Assembly (NCBI GenBank): GCA_018417955.1
Contig: JACTVC010000006.1
Span: 496,001-560,000, forward strand
Direction of reading: 5' to 3'
Origin: Laccaria trichodermophora
Lineage: Eukaryota; Basidiomycota; Agaricomycetes; Agaricales; Hydnangiaceae
DNA: 64,000 bases
Numbering within the stretch: the first letter of the stretch is position 1; each line of letters starts with the position of its first letter. Shown here piece after piece: positions 20,457 through 32,062 of the stretch. The notes beneath the pieces were generated by a model that saw only the letters and a list, made by a program, of their open reading frames with translations, was not told the DNA's origin and did no database searches. The position numbers and the translations under genes are program-made.

Positions 20457-22425
20457 TTATGGTTGGAGAACGAATCCGGAATGGCAGATATTCTCTCTCC
20501 CACTGTTGCCAAAGTGTCCTCAGTGATCACAGGGCTCTACAACAGCTTCCTAGGTCAGACGCGCTCCCAAGCGCGTTTAAATGCCATTGCTAGCTATGAC
20601 CAATCAAACGAACTGTTCAAGGTAACTCTCATAGCTCTCCCCCACTATGACTTTCCCTTAAAAGGAAGGTATGACAAATTTTCTTGCGGACTTGAAGGGG
20701 AAGGATTGCAAGCCATAGTTTACACCGTGCGCAAAACTATATGCCAGAATGGTGCAGTGGTTAGATCTTGAGATATTGTTGTTGTTTGGTCATCTGATGT
20801 GGGTTCGATTCCCACTGCTGTCAATTATTTTATGCTGCACTTAGGGCAATTCTCTTTTATTTACTTATACATTAGGTTAAGAAGTTAGAGTTAATGGTTA
20901 GGGTTGGGGATATTTTTCTCCCCGCGCGGTAGCGTGTTCTGAGTTAGGTTAGGAGGTTAGGGTAGGTTAGGTTAGAGGTTAGGAGGTTAGGGTTAATGGT
21001 TAGGGTTAGGGTTATTTTTCTCTCTGCGCAGTAGCGCGTTCTCAGTTAGATTAGGAGGTTAGGGGCTCGAGAACGCGCGGTAGCGCGTTCTCGAGCTGAC
21101 TTAGGGCAATGGCACATTGCCCTAAGTCATGTGAGACTACCATATACGGAAGGTCGGTGATTACCGACACATCACGTGTGTCATAGTGGGGGAGAGCAAG
21201 GGGGGTTGTTCAAGGTGTGTAATCTACTGTTGATTATTTTTTTAAAGCTCCCGCTGAATGACGCGATGTCAATAGGCATTTTTAAGTAAGGAGATGATGT
21301 ACTCCTGTGCGCTATGGAGTGAAGCGGAAGGCGGCGTTCGGGGAGATTTCGAGACGGGACCCACGCCTGGGGATTTAGAAGCGGCTCAGCAAAGGAAAAT
21401 TCACTATGTCCTTCGGGCGGCTCGTGTAAAACCAGGACATAGAATCCTTGAATTCGGGAGTGGGTGGGGAGGTCTCGCTATTGAGGTATTCACACGACCG
21501 TCTTTGATTTCTTTCATTTTATTGATGGTTTATTAGGCAGCCCGTTCTTTCGGATGTGAAGTTGATACATTGACGCTATCGAAGGAACAAAAATCTCTCG
21601 CGGAAGAACGTATCAAAGAGGCTGGTCTGGAAGGCCGCGTCCGGTCCACCTTTTTGACTATCGGGATATTCCAGCTGAATTTGAGAAGGCGTTTGATGCT
21701 TTTGTCAGTATAGAGATGCTGGAGGTCAATCTTTTTCATCTTGCCCCAAGAAAGTCGCCTGAAGAATGACTACTATGTAGCATGTCGGAGCGAAACACTA
21801 CAACACATATTTCATGCTTGTGGACTTTGCTCTGAAATCAAGAGATGCTACTGTTGTGGTTATATCCTCCACCTTTCCGGAATCGAGGTTCTCCGGTTAT
21901 CAGTGCGTTTTTACTTGAACACTTTTTTCCGAGGTTTTTAAATTGTTGCCGCAGAGCGGAAGACTTTATGCGCAAATACATGTGGCCGAACTCTTGCCTA
22001 CCCAGTGCGACGGCGTCGATCACTGCTGCTCAAAGTGGATCACAAGGCCGGTTCACCCTCGAGGGCGTCGAGAACCATGCAGCTCGTAAGTATTTTTGTT
22101 ATTCACGCGTCATTTCATAGAACTCATAATTCCAACCCAGATTACCCCCGCACGCTTCGAGAATGGGGAAGGCGCTTGAAGGCAAATTTGACACAAGATC
22201 TCATCGTGAAAGATTATCCGGTTCTGAGCGATATCCATGAGTACGCGGCATTCAAGCGAAAGTGGGAATACCTCTTCACATATGCTGGTGCCGGTTTTGC
22301 GAAGGGATATATCACTTGTCACATGCTTACGTTTATTCATCAAGTGAGTAGGGTTTTTTTGTCATTCTTGTTCCTTTCTGACGGAACCTTCTTGACAGAA
22401 CGATACGCCGCTGCGCTGTGATTGA
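20457..22425 (+). pseudogene. Cyclopropane-fatty-acyl-phospholipid synthase-like gene, 5'-truncated and frameshifted
   Basis: SAM-dependent methyltransferase of the CFA synthase family, which adds a methylene bridge to unsaturated phospholipid acyl chains. Visible parts: ENESGMADILSP, RLNAIASYDQSNELFK, AFLSKEMMYSCALWSEAEGG, the SAM-binding motif LEFGSGWGG, SFGCEVDTLTLSKEQ, then VENHAA ... YPRTLREWGRRL and the C-terminus ending NDTPLRCD at 22425. Exons end or start at 20621/21276, 21485/21537, 21724/21781 and further GT-AG introns. The N-terminal portion (roughly 100 residues or more) is missing: the LINE 3' end lies directly upstream. One nucleotide is missing near 21641-21646 (GRVR to HLFDYRDIP), causing a frameshift; a sequencing error is possible. 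Intron 1 is enlarged to 654 nt by a SINE-like insert. Confidence 0.75.
20741..21135 (+). mobile_element. tRNA-headed SINE-like element with TTAGGG-type repeats
   Basis: Starts with a degenerate tRNA-like segment: A-box TGGTGCAGTGG (20750-20760) and perfect B-box GGTTCGATTCC (20802-20812) inside a GTGGG/CCCAC T-arm stem. Then come two units of about 108 bp rich in TTAGGG, GGTTAGG and AGGTTAGG with a CGCGGTAGCG core, ending in two palindromes: CTCGAGAACGCGC/GCGCGTTCTCGAG at about 21066-21095 and TTAGGGCAAT/ATTGCCCTAA at about 21101-21125. It lies in intron 1 of the CFA-like gene. RNA polymerase III origin is inferred from the boxes; exact ends are uncertain. Confidence 0.5.
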
Positions 22426-23304
22426 TTTTCTAATATTGTGAACCCTGGACCTATCACTTGTAAGTAATTCCTCTTCTAATATCAGGTCATCACTCAATCA
22501 TGGAATAAACATCATCACTCTCATAGATAGCATTTATGTATGTATACCAAATGTATACAGTATATTTCGAGTCTCGACCATTAAAGAACTCTTTCTTTTT
22601 CTTTTTAATGGGTCCGGACTGAGGAGGTTTTTTCTATAAAATTATCCAAACCCACCGGGGTAGTCCAAAAATGCCGATATGACCTGGAAATGTTGAAATA
22701 TATCTTGCCCTGTTATCTGCAAGTTATCTGCATACTTTTCGGAGCGGGAAATGTTCCCACGCTTTCTCCACCCTCCCGCTCCCCGTGGCCACTTTCTTCC
22801 TTTCCACTTGGACACTTCCAACTACCGCAGCATCGAGCAAAATGAGTTCGCCGACGGCGCCCACGCCGCTGGGCGGTCAGTCATGGTGGGCATTCAACTC
22901 ACGCGCATACATCCAGCTGATCGAATGTACTCGTTCTGCAACACCCAACTTTAGCATTTCGAAGTCTTAACTCGCCGGAATCTTGTAGAAGTGCGGTTGA
23001 ACCATTGTGGTCGCCATCTTGAGCAGTGGGCGTCTCTTTCTGGCGTCAGCTCAATCAGAAAGGGAGAGTTTTTGAGCCTGTCAACACAGGTATGCTTTGA
23101 TTCCTTTCAGTCCTTTCCGTCACACATGCATCGCTTATCGCTATGCTATTCTAGGAAGTACTAGGAGACCACTATTCTTGGAACAATATCCGCGGACATT
23201 GCGTCCTTGTATTTAGGCGCTGGCGATTTGAGCGGGAGAAGAACCTCTTATAAGTACGTGATGCCTCTGGTTGTCTAACATTCAACCTAACCTGCACCTT
23301 CAGC
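22426..23304. promoter_or_regulatory. Intergenic region and likely 5' leader of sacsin-BTB gene A
   Basis: No protein gene I can support. From about 22933 the sequence matches the region upstream of the second sacsin-BTB gene (mirror image at about 61600-62180), in patches including TTCTGCAACRCCCAACTTTAG near 22933 and GATGCCTCTGGTTGTCTAACA just before the ATG. A GTATG following CAACACAG at about 23090 is conserved in both copies and could be the donor of a 5' UTR intron. The CFA-like 3' UTR occupies the left part. Confidence 0.45.
22743..22844 (+). repeat. Promoter-like block repeated at 31789-31895
   Basis: GCGGGAAATGTTCCCACGC, then pyrimidine-rich sequence with TTTCTTCCTTTCCACTT, then GCATCGAGCA and an ATG. 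The same order recurs downstream of gene A. GGGAAA...TTTCCC is palindromic. It looks like the 5' end of a gene, but no long reading frame follows. Confidence 0.55.
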
Positions 23305-26300
23305 ATGTCATCGAGCTTTGGAGAGAACGTCGACCCATGCGCCGCGATACAAGCCATCCTTGGTAGCTACCCATTCTCAGTTGGGCTTCTGAGAGAGTTG
23401 TTGCAGAATTCAGATGATGCTCGTGCATCAAAACAGGTATGATCCACGAATGTCTTCGTTACGCTCTCATTGACGGATGGAATCAAGGTATTCGTCTTAG
23501 ATCATCGTACACACGCGACGGACCACGTTTTCCACTCCAGACTAAAACCGACGCAAGGACCAGCATTGCTCGCCTTCAATGACGCGGTGTTTCAGGAGGA
23601 TGATTGGGCAGCATTGCAGAACATCCATAGATCATCGAAGAAAATGGATACATCGTAGGATCCCGTTCACGTCTGATGCGCAAGATATGCTGATTAGGAT
23701 GTCTGTATAGTAAGATTGGAAAGTATGGGATTGGCTTCCGTTCTGTTTACCACGTCCGCTTTTCCAAATTCGCGTTCATTGCAGCTGCTTACGTTGACTG
23801 CAGATCACGGACTATCCTCAAATCATGTCTGGGTCCTTCCTCGCCATTTTAGATCCCCAACGCAGCTTTGACCGTGAAGGGGGTGTCAAGATTGATTTTT
23901 CTGAGAACACCTCAACGTACCAGGGTCATTTAACGACCTTTGAATCACTTTTACCGAGCGATTGGCAAGGAAAGGAGTTCACGGGCTCCATCGTCCGCCT
24001 TCCCTTACGCAACAGGGAGAGCGGTATCAGCCACAAGGTCGTGGAGAGCCACGAAATATCCCAACTCTTACTTGACTTCATCAAGGATGAAATGAATATT
24101 GCTCTCCTGTTTTTGGAAAACGTCAAGACCATCGAGCTCTATGAGATCAACGAGGGGGGGAAGAGAACACAGATTGCCGTTTCTTCGATCACACGGTCTC
24201 CACCTGAAGCATTCCCTCAAGGATTTAAGACGCACACTGCGTCCATCGCCACCACTACACAGAAGGGTGACAATATCAAGGCCTGGCGTCTTTTGCGGTG
24301 TCCGTTTTCCCAGGAGGATGCTACTTCACTTTTGGCACAGAGGACAGGGTTTGACCCCAGTTTTACGCTAACCGACAACAAGCTCTTTCCCGATGTCTCC
24401 GCCGCGGTCCCTCTGAGCATCGCAGACCTCCCGGAAATTTCTGGAAGGCTGTTTACTTTCCTTCCCCTACCTATGAACACTGGATTTCCAGGACATATTC
24501 ACGCATTGTTCGCTCTTACGCAATCACGTCAGAATCTGAGGAACAAAGACACCGGGATCGTTCGAGGATCCAACGACAGGTATCTAGATCTACACTTTGT
24601 GCCATCCACTTAGTCATCCACTCATCTTCATTTCTCTTTCAGCATCCTGGTTGAATGGAACAAGGTTTTATTTGACCATTTCATCCCAAAAGCCTGGGCT
24701 GGTCTTTTAGAAGTCTTAACCACAGACGACCACCTTACTGAGGTTTTCCGCGCCTGGCCGCCTTCACAGCCCAAGGCGACATGCGGCGATAGCTTGGCTT
24801 GGAGGACCTTCCCCAGTAATGTCTTCCAGCAAGTCTCTTCATCAAAGTTGGCTGTGTGGCCCGTTTATGGCGCGAATGCCTTCAGACCTTTGGAGAGCGT
24901 TCTTGTGGCACCCCCTACGATCAAGGAGGAGATCGTCGCAGTGCTATCGAATATCGGCCTCGAGATCACCCGACCCCCAGGGTACATTGTAGACATCATC
25001 ATCGCACAAGAACATTCGAAGGTCGTCCTCACGCCGAAAGTCGCGCATACAACTTTGCTGGTAAGTTCCGTGGAAGAAGCTTCGTTCTTTTACTCATTTC
25101 ATGGTAGAAATATGTCAATCAACTGGAATCTTCCTCAATGGCAGGCACTACCGCCATCTTGGAATACCTCCTTTCCACGGGTGATATCAACAATGTTGTG
25201 AACCTCCCCATCATCCCTCTTGTTGGCGGTCGAAAGGTCGCTCTTGTCCCCACGCGCTCGAGACCTTCCACAAGGCATACTTTACTTGAACGCTCGGAGT
25301 ACGTCATGTTCAAGGCATGCGACGACAATGCCATTGCACTTGCCGACCTTCCGAAAACGGTGGCTGAACTTTTGCAGGAACATGGCCCGTCTCATGTTAA
25401 CGTTGAATGCCTTACCTCTGAAAAGGTCATCAAGTACCTTGACCTTCATCCTAACCGGCTGGGGCTCCATTTATCGACCGTCGAAACCGATGCCGCTGTA
25501 GAATGGTTATCAGCTTTCTGGATTTGGTTCAACGAATCTTCTTTGAAGGACGAGCTCTTCCCCAAACTTCACAAGGTGTACCTTCTGCCGTGCACAGCTG
25601 GCTTGAAGACGGCCGAACGTCCCGTGTTTCAGATAGATGATGAGCACTTGGATCTGGTACAAGATCTTATGATGTTCGGCATACCATTTCTGCACTCGGC
25701 GTGTGCCGTTCCAGCACAAAATGTACTAGCCAAGTGCGGATTGTTGAAGAAGATCAACGACATTCACGCTCTTCTTGAAAACCTTTCTTCTTGCTCATAT
25801 GAGGCACTCACTTTGGATGAGACTAAAGCGCAACGTCTGCTTAATCACATCGCTTCGTGCCTGCCAGCGTCATGTTCGTCTAATGACCGCCTCAGCGGAG
25901 AAATGCAGAGCACGCTTCGTAGCTTACCAGTGTTCTGTCTCGTAACCACAGATGGTCACAATATCAAGGCTCAACGGACCCACATCCCCATTGGCTCAAC
26001 CGTTCGAGGGATTGTCGCCACTAGCTTCCGGGCCATCCTCCCTAGAATTGCCCATACTGTCTACATCGACCTCAGCAATGACCCACGTGAGATCCTTCCC
26101 TACCTGGAACCTGATCAACCTGAACCAATGAAGCATGACCAATTGCTTCCCCTCGCTGCCGAACACTTGGCTCAGCAACCTCAACGCTTGCAGGCGACGA
26201 TCCTCAAACATATCATTGACCACCAACAGTCTACGAAACCATCCATCTTGAAACAGTTGCGACAGAGATCCTTTGTTTACACCATCGATGGTACGACACA

Positions 26301-29300
26301 TGCTCCTGCCGATGTAATTGACCCCTCGTCATCTTTGGTGGCTCTCTTCCCCGAGAGTAACGACAGATTAGCTCGCAGGTTGAACAACGTAGAAAAACTG
26401 ATCGTCGAGTACCTCGCTTCTTTAGGTCTCCTCCAGTCCTCGTTGACGGGAGTCATCATCAAGGATAGGATACAATATGTCTCGCAACATACAGCGCCCC
26501 CCGTTGCCAAAGCCCTCCTCAAAGTCTTGAGGAGTTCCAATTTCAATTGTCAATCTGTCGATTTTGACCCACAGGCTCGTTGGCTTCCCACCGCTCAGGG
26601 CTTATTGAACTCCTCTGAGTGTCGTCCACGCCCCACCTCGGAGAAGGAGTCGAGCCTCTTTGATCAAGTTCTTCATGTCCTTGAAGACGAAATCACGGTC
26701 TCAGCCTCTCTTCGACTTGCTCTTGGATGGGATCGACCCATTTCGTTTGACATCTTGGTGAAACAGCTTGATCGAGTCCTCACGAAGAACATGACTGGAA
26801 AGGTCGCTCCTATCATAAGGGAGCTCAGCAAACGGACGTTGACTGTCAATGATCTCGATGCTTTGCGAAAGGTCATCTCCAATCGGGGTTGGATTCCTCA
26901 ATCTGGCGACTCCAATGTTCTCATCTCGACTGCTGACGCAGTCATATCACAGCCCATCGAAAAGGCGTTCTACAAGATATCTGCTATGCTTTCGGATCGT
27001 AAAGAGGTTAAGGATTTTCTGCGAATGATGGGGTGTTGTGACGAGTAAGTTATACTCTTTCGTTCTTGGAGTTGCTATTGACTATTGCGTCCACTAGGCC
27101 ATCTGCAGGTGCTATTATCAAGAAACTGGATGCTCTGCGCGGACAGTCGAGAACGGAGCAGACGGTATCATCATCGATCAGCCTCTTGAAAGCCCTGCCT
27201 CCCAATCTGGACGAGGAGCAACATAGCAAGATTTTTGTTCCCGATATCAACATGGTCCTGCAACCAGTAGCCAGTGTGTACTTCAACGACATTGGCGACC
27301 GCTCAATTCTTGTCAGCGCTGGTGACGATATGTTCCATGCTCATCCACGAATGGATGAATCCCTCTGCAGGGATTTAAAGATGGGGCGGCTGGGTCTTAA
27401 GTTCGTTCATCTACAGACGCCAGGCGAGGACATGGGAGAGAAGCCCATCACAACAGTGTCCAGGACGCTTGGACAATATACAAAGAAACAGCTCCTCCCC
27501 GAATTTATCGCAAATGCTTGTGACGCCAAAGCGACCGTTTTCTCGGTATTACTGAATGACTTTCATGGTTCCACCACGAAACTTTTGTCTACATCAATGG
27601 CAAAATTCTATGATTGCCCCTCACTTCTGATTTACAATGACTCCACCTTCTCGGAGAAGGATTTCGAGGGGATCTGCCGCACCAACGTCGGGGGAAAGAA
27701 AAATAGAAGTGATACCATTGGCCAGTTCGGACTTGGTGCCTTGACTATGTTTCATTTAACCGAGGTACATCTTAATCTACTTCATTTCTTCTTCTGACTA
27801 TATTCACTAACAGCTGGCGATCATAATATCGAGGAATGACATACTCTTTTTGAATCCATCCAGGGAGCATCTTCCGTTCAAGGACCGTGCTGCTCTTAGG
27901 ATGCCATTGAGCCACATTAGAGAGTAAGTTTCTTGCTTGCGTCTCAGACATTATTTGAGTCCTCTTTTCAGATACTATCCCGACCACCTTACTGCACTCG
28001 AAGGCGTCTTTGGCTTCAATATGATCGACACGGGTTCCTTCCAGGGAGTGCGTGAACTCAATACGGGTTTTCGGTCAATGCTGACATGTCTTCCAGACAA
28101 TATTCATGCTTCCGCTCAGACAATCTTCTCACTACGAAGGTTTTGAACACGTGTCAGACGAGCCTTGGACCCCTGAGATGGTCCGAAGGGAGATCCTGGA
28201 AGATTTCGAGAGTATCGCCGCTGACTGCCTTCTGTTTACCGAAATTGTGAGTATAAGTGCTTCTTCTCGAAACAGAGGAGGCATCAGGGAGGAGTGGACA
28301 TTAAATGCTGCTCGTGAATCCCCTCTTTTGGAAGGGAAATTCCGATATAGAAAACTCACCATTTCCCACTTGCCTGCGACCGCTCATCACAATTCACGTA
28401 CCTGGCAAATTGCAACTCAAGCTGTTGCAATAGATACCTTGTCGCATGATCTCTCCTCTGTATCAAAGCGGCAACCCATGGTCGGACTTGCCGCGTCTTC
28501 GGAAAACAAAAACGAGCATAGCAGAGGGTCACATCGTTTTTTCTCAACTCTCCCACTGCCAGTATCGACGTCTCTTCCCGTCCACGTAACTGCATCCTTT
28601 GTTCTTTCCTCGGACAGGAGGAACATTCGGCTCGATGAGTTTGATAACCTTGAAACGAAGTACAACAAGTGGTTGCTGTCCACCATTCTTCCACCGCTAT
28701 ACCTTTTCCTCCTCGCGAAACTATCTTGTTTTGGAGATAATGGGCATCTTTGGCCAGGAAACACAACTGACGATAGTATTTCTCGGCTCGTCACGTCAAC
28801 TTTCTACTCGATTCATCTCAAGTCCTCCAAATTGCCCGTGTTCCGCAGTGAATTCCATCCATTTCCGGTTTATCCAGAGCAAGCTGTCATATCTGGCAAT
28901 GAACTCGAAGCTGTTTCCACCGCACTTGACTTGATGAAACCCCATAACATCGTTGAACTCTCGTCTCCTGTCCGCTGGCGAGTCATCCAGGATGCTGGTA
29001 TGTCAGCAGTTACGCCACAGTATCTCAGAACACAGATTCTTTCCGACCCTACCATTCTCACCTCCACGTTGAACGTGACGGCCCTTAGCAATCTGGTCCG
29101 GTTTCTGGTTAGAGATGGTGTTGGGGCGGTTGTTGACCTGAAGATACTTCCTCTTCAGGATGGTACCTTTGGCACCTTCATGCCGAAATTGAACAACACG
29201 TCATACTACGTTTGGAAAAAATCTTATGGGACCCTGATCTTTCCACCCAATCGCATTGTCAGCTCTGAGTTTGACGCGGAAGGCTTGCAGATTCTCGATG

Positions 29301-31720
29301 TCGATCTGAACATAGCCTCACTTGACTCCATGAATGTCAGCACGCTCACCAGGGAATTTTTACCAGAAAGTGAGGAAATGACGATCACAACGCCCCCCCT
29401 GCTGGACTGGATAAAGTCGTTCTGGGCTACGTACTTCCTCCTTGGCATGAATGAGAAGGACATTGAACTACTTCCGCTGGTTGCTACGATGGAGGCAGGG
29501 CATTTTGTCTCGCTCTCGTACTGCCGTACAAATTCGGTAGTGCTCAGTAATGAGGCTGAACCATCATCCGAATGGCTTTGGGACCTTCTCCAACAGCTAA
29601 GAATTTTGACAGTTCGAAAGGATCACTTGCCAAGGGCGTTGAAAGGCATCCTCGAAGGAAAGGATTATCCCACATTCAACTTGAGCATGTTGCTGTCCAT
29701 TATGGAACCGTCTATCTCGCAAATTGTCGAGCAAATCCAGTCCCTTGACGAACAAGTGCAACATCAATTTGCATCCTGGTTCAGGCACAAGCTTTCTTCT
29801 TCAGAACTTCGCCCAGATCTAATCGATGTTGCACGCAGCCTTCCAATTTGGCCTGCAGCTTGCCAGAATCAGCCGGAGAGGCTATGCGCCGCTTCGCAGG
29901 TTCTTCAGCTTCCTTCTGGGCTGACCTTAAAGGTAGCTCGTTTCATGAGAGTCCTGGTCTCTCCAGAGCTCGCCCTCAAGTCTCTGAACGTCGAACCCAT
30001 ATCATTTTCGAACCTACATTCGGTGTTAGATTTGCCAAGGGTACTTGTGGAAAACGATAAACGAAGTTACAAGGCTCTCTTGAGGGCATGGGTGAATGGA
30101 TTGCCAGCGTCTGATGTGCAACCACTTCAAGTTCCAAATTGCAACCTCGTCATGCGTTTATCCAACTCCCTCTACGCTCGTGACCCTCTCTTCGAGGCTG
30201 CTTTTGGACCAAACTCCCCCTCATTCGTTCACAGTCGGTTTCAAGACCTGGAGGAACACCTCTACCGTCACGGCCTTCAACGTCAAAGTAGTCTCACGAT
30301 GACGGTATTCGCCGTTTGTGCACGCGCTTTGCAACGCTACCCGGCCGACGCAGACAAGACAGCTCGAGCCGCGGTCGTGTTCGCCTCCTATAGCGAAGAC
30401 CTTCCTCTTCACGTTGGCTCAGCTCAACGACATCTATGGCATACCGTTGACAACATCCGATTTATACCTCGCAAGATGAACGTCGCCCGGGAATTGCAAT
30501 ATGTGCAACATCTACCAGAAGTAGTATCACCGAACGAATTAGTTCGCGAGGAGTTTGAGCATATTGCTTGGACTCAACGGGCTTTTTTCAATGAGCAGCC
30601 TGACCAACGTGTTTTACTTGCTTACCCAGGGCTTGGGAAACCAACTGTTTCGGACGTGGTGAGCTGATGTGTTTCCTGTTCCAACCCTGGTCGCTGACGA
30701 AAGCATCAATCAGGTCATGCATCTTCGAATACTCAGCAAGTTCTCCCGAAGCGACACTTTGTTGAGAGACGTGACAGCAACATATACATTCCTCAACGAC
30801 AATGCAGAGGCTGCTCGAAACGTCATCATTCAACACCACGATGAGAAGATCTTCCTCAACGTCGATGATACATCCAGAGATGAGTGGACGTGGGAGGCAG
30901 CTGATAATCTCGCGTTTAGTACCCGTGACATTGAAGAGGTTCAGCGAGTCCGCCACTTCTTGACGCCGTTCAAGAATCTACTGCTCTCTGCAGGGGTTGT
31001 CCCAGTCTATCATCCCCCAGTAGGAGATGCTTCTCCGTCAACTTCGGACAGTGTGCTCCTTCTACAGATCAGGACCGGCTTCAACGAGATGCGCAAGGCG
31101 AGGCAGTTCATTGATGTCGTTTTCGTTCCCTCCTCTGGATCCCAACTAGGGGAGGGCGAGATCGATCTTGAACTCGTTGCGCACCGGAACTTCCTGGCCG
31201 TCTACAGCGACTACTTCCGCGACGCTTTTTGTGGGGATTACAAGGAAGCGCTCGCGGCATCGTCAAGCGATCCTATAAGGTTTCCTGTAGATCATTCAAA
31301 GCCATGCATCGCAGCTGTACTGGGTGAGCACCCTCTCATTCCTTTCTGTCATGATCGTTGCGTGTTTATGAAATCTTAGATTATATCTACTCTGGAACTT
31401 TCGTGGTCGCGGGTCTGCCTGACGAGGAAACATCACTAGGTTTGGATGATCTTATGGATATTATGAAGCTTTCGGGGTACTGGCACCTTACGGGCCTGTT
31501 TGAACTCGTTCAGCGGGAAATTGCAACCAAGGGACTCATCGACCCTACGACGCTGGCTCAAAGTACGTTCTCTCGTGATTGATCCCAACGTTCTGTCGAT
31601 TAATTGACCCTTCAACTAGCTTCCGAAGTCGCAAGTTCAATTGGTGCGACATTATTGCTTGACTATTGCAGGGAGTACGAAAGTCACAACTCGGAGTATA
31701 TACGAAAGGTTAGAGGATAG
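23305..31720 (+). CDS. Sacsin-like giant protein with two Bergerat ATPase modules and BTB domain (copy A)
   Basis: Thirteen exons joined by short GT-AG introns give one continuous frame of 2,593 residues. Residues 31-39 (E31, N35, D38) match the HSP90-type N-box E-x3-N-x2-D-A; KIGKYGIGF at about 101-109 is the glycine-rich lid motif. A second full module follows: E1293, N1297 and D1300 (EFIANACDA), then TIGQFGLGALTMF. The C-terminus, about 2428-2575, is a BTB domain (DVVFVPSS, VAHRNFLAVYSDYFRDAF, DYIYSGTF). Sacsin family proteins act as large chaperone-like ATPases; BTB domains often link proteins to cullin-3 ubiquitin ligases. A role joining client recognition to ubiquitination is inference. 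Start chosen at the first Met before the N-box, also conserved in copy B. Exon ends include 23436, 23654, 23753, 24579, 25060, 27044, 27764, 27923, 28047, 30658, 31323 and 31562. Confidence 0.88.
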
Positions 31721-31788
31721 AGTAGGTATAGGGCACATCCATTTACAACTAAGCATGATGCATGATGTATCAAGATAAATGAATCCAG

Positions 31789-31895
31789 GGCGGGAAACTT
31801 TCCCACGCATTTCCTTCTTTGCGACTCCGCCTACCCTCTTCCTTTCAACTTTCGATACCTAGACCCACCCACGCATCGAGCACTCTCAAATGTCT
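31789..31895 (+). repeat. Promoter-like block, second copy, at the end of the sacsin duplication
   Basis: GCGGGAAACTTTCCCACGC, CTCTTCCTTTCAACTT and CGCATCGAGCA in the same order as at 22743-22844. It begins exactly where similarity between the two sacsin-BTB loci ends (31788 here, 53087 on the other copy). It probably marks the start of a lost neighbouring unit. Confidence 0.55.
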
Positions 31896-31999
31896 AATGC
31901 GCGTCATCGCTGACCACATTTGTCAATAGCAATCGATCGACGTCGTGGAATGACCATACGTATGGACGACGTCATCGCGTCATTGGTGCAACCACGACC

Positions 32000-32006
32000 T
32001 ATAAAA
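32000..32006 (+). promoter_or_regulatory. TATA box of the HAM1-like gene
   Basis: TATAAAA 63 bp upstream of the ATG at 32063, in a suitable position for a core promoter element. Confidence 0.5.
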
Positions 32007-32062
32007 CCAGAGGTGTTTCAAATATACCAAGCAAACATTTCTTTCTGAATCTACGAACAACA

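Noticed and set aside
20741..20825. A working tRNA gene
   Set aside because: A- and B-boxes are good, but the acceptor stem pairs at only five of seven positions and no clean anticodon arm is seen, so it is treated as a tRNA-derived head.
20870..21070. True telomere or chromosome end
   Set aside because: The TTAGGG-like repeats are degenerate, interrupted, bounded by unique sequence and inside an intron.
23655..23710. Premature stop in sacsin-BTB gene A after KKMDTS
   Set aside because: The TAG is the start of an intron (GTAGG...TATAG) conserved in copy B; splicing gives DTSKIGKYGIGF.
30659..30713. Separate BTB gene starting at 30669
   Set aside because: A 55-nt GT-AG intron joins it in frame to the preceding sacsin exon, with the same arrangement in copy B.
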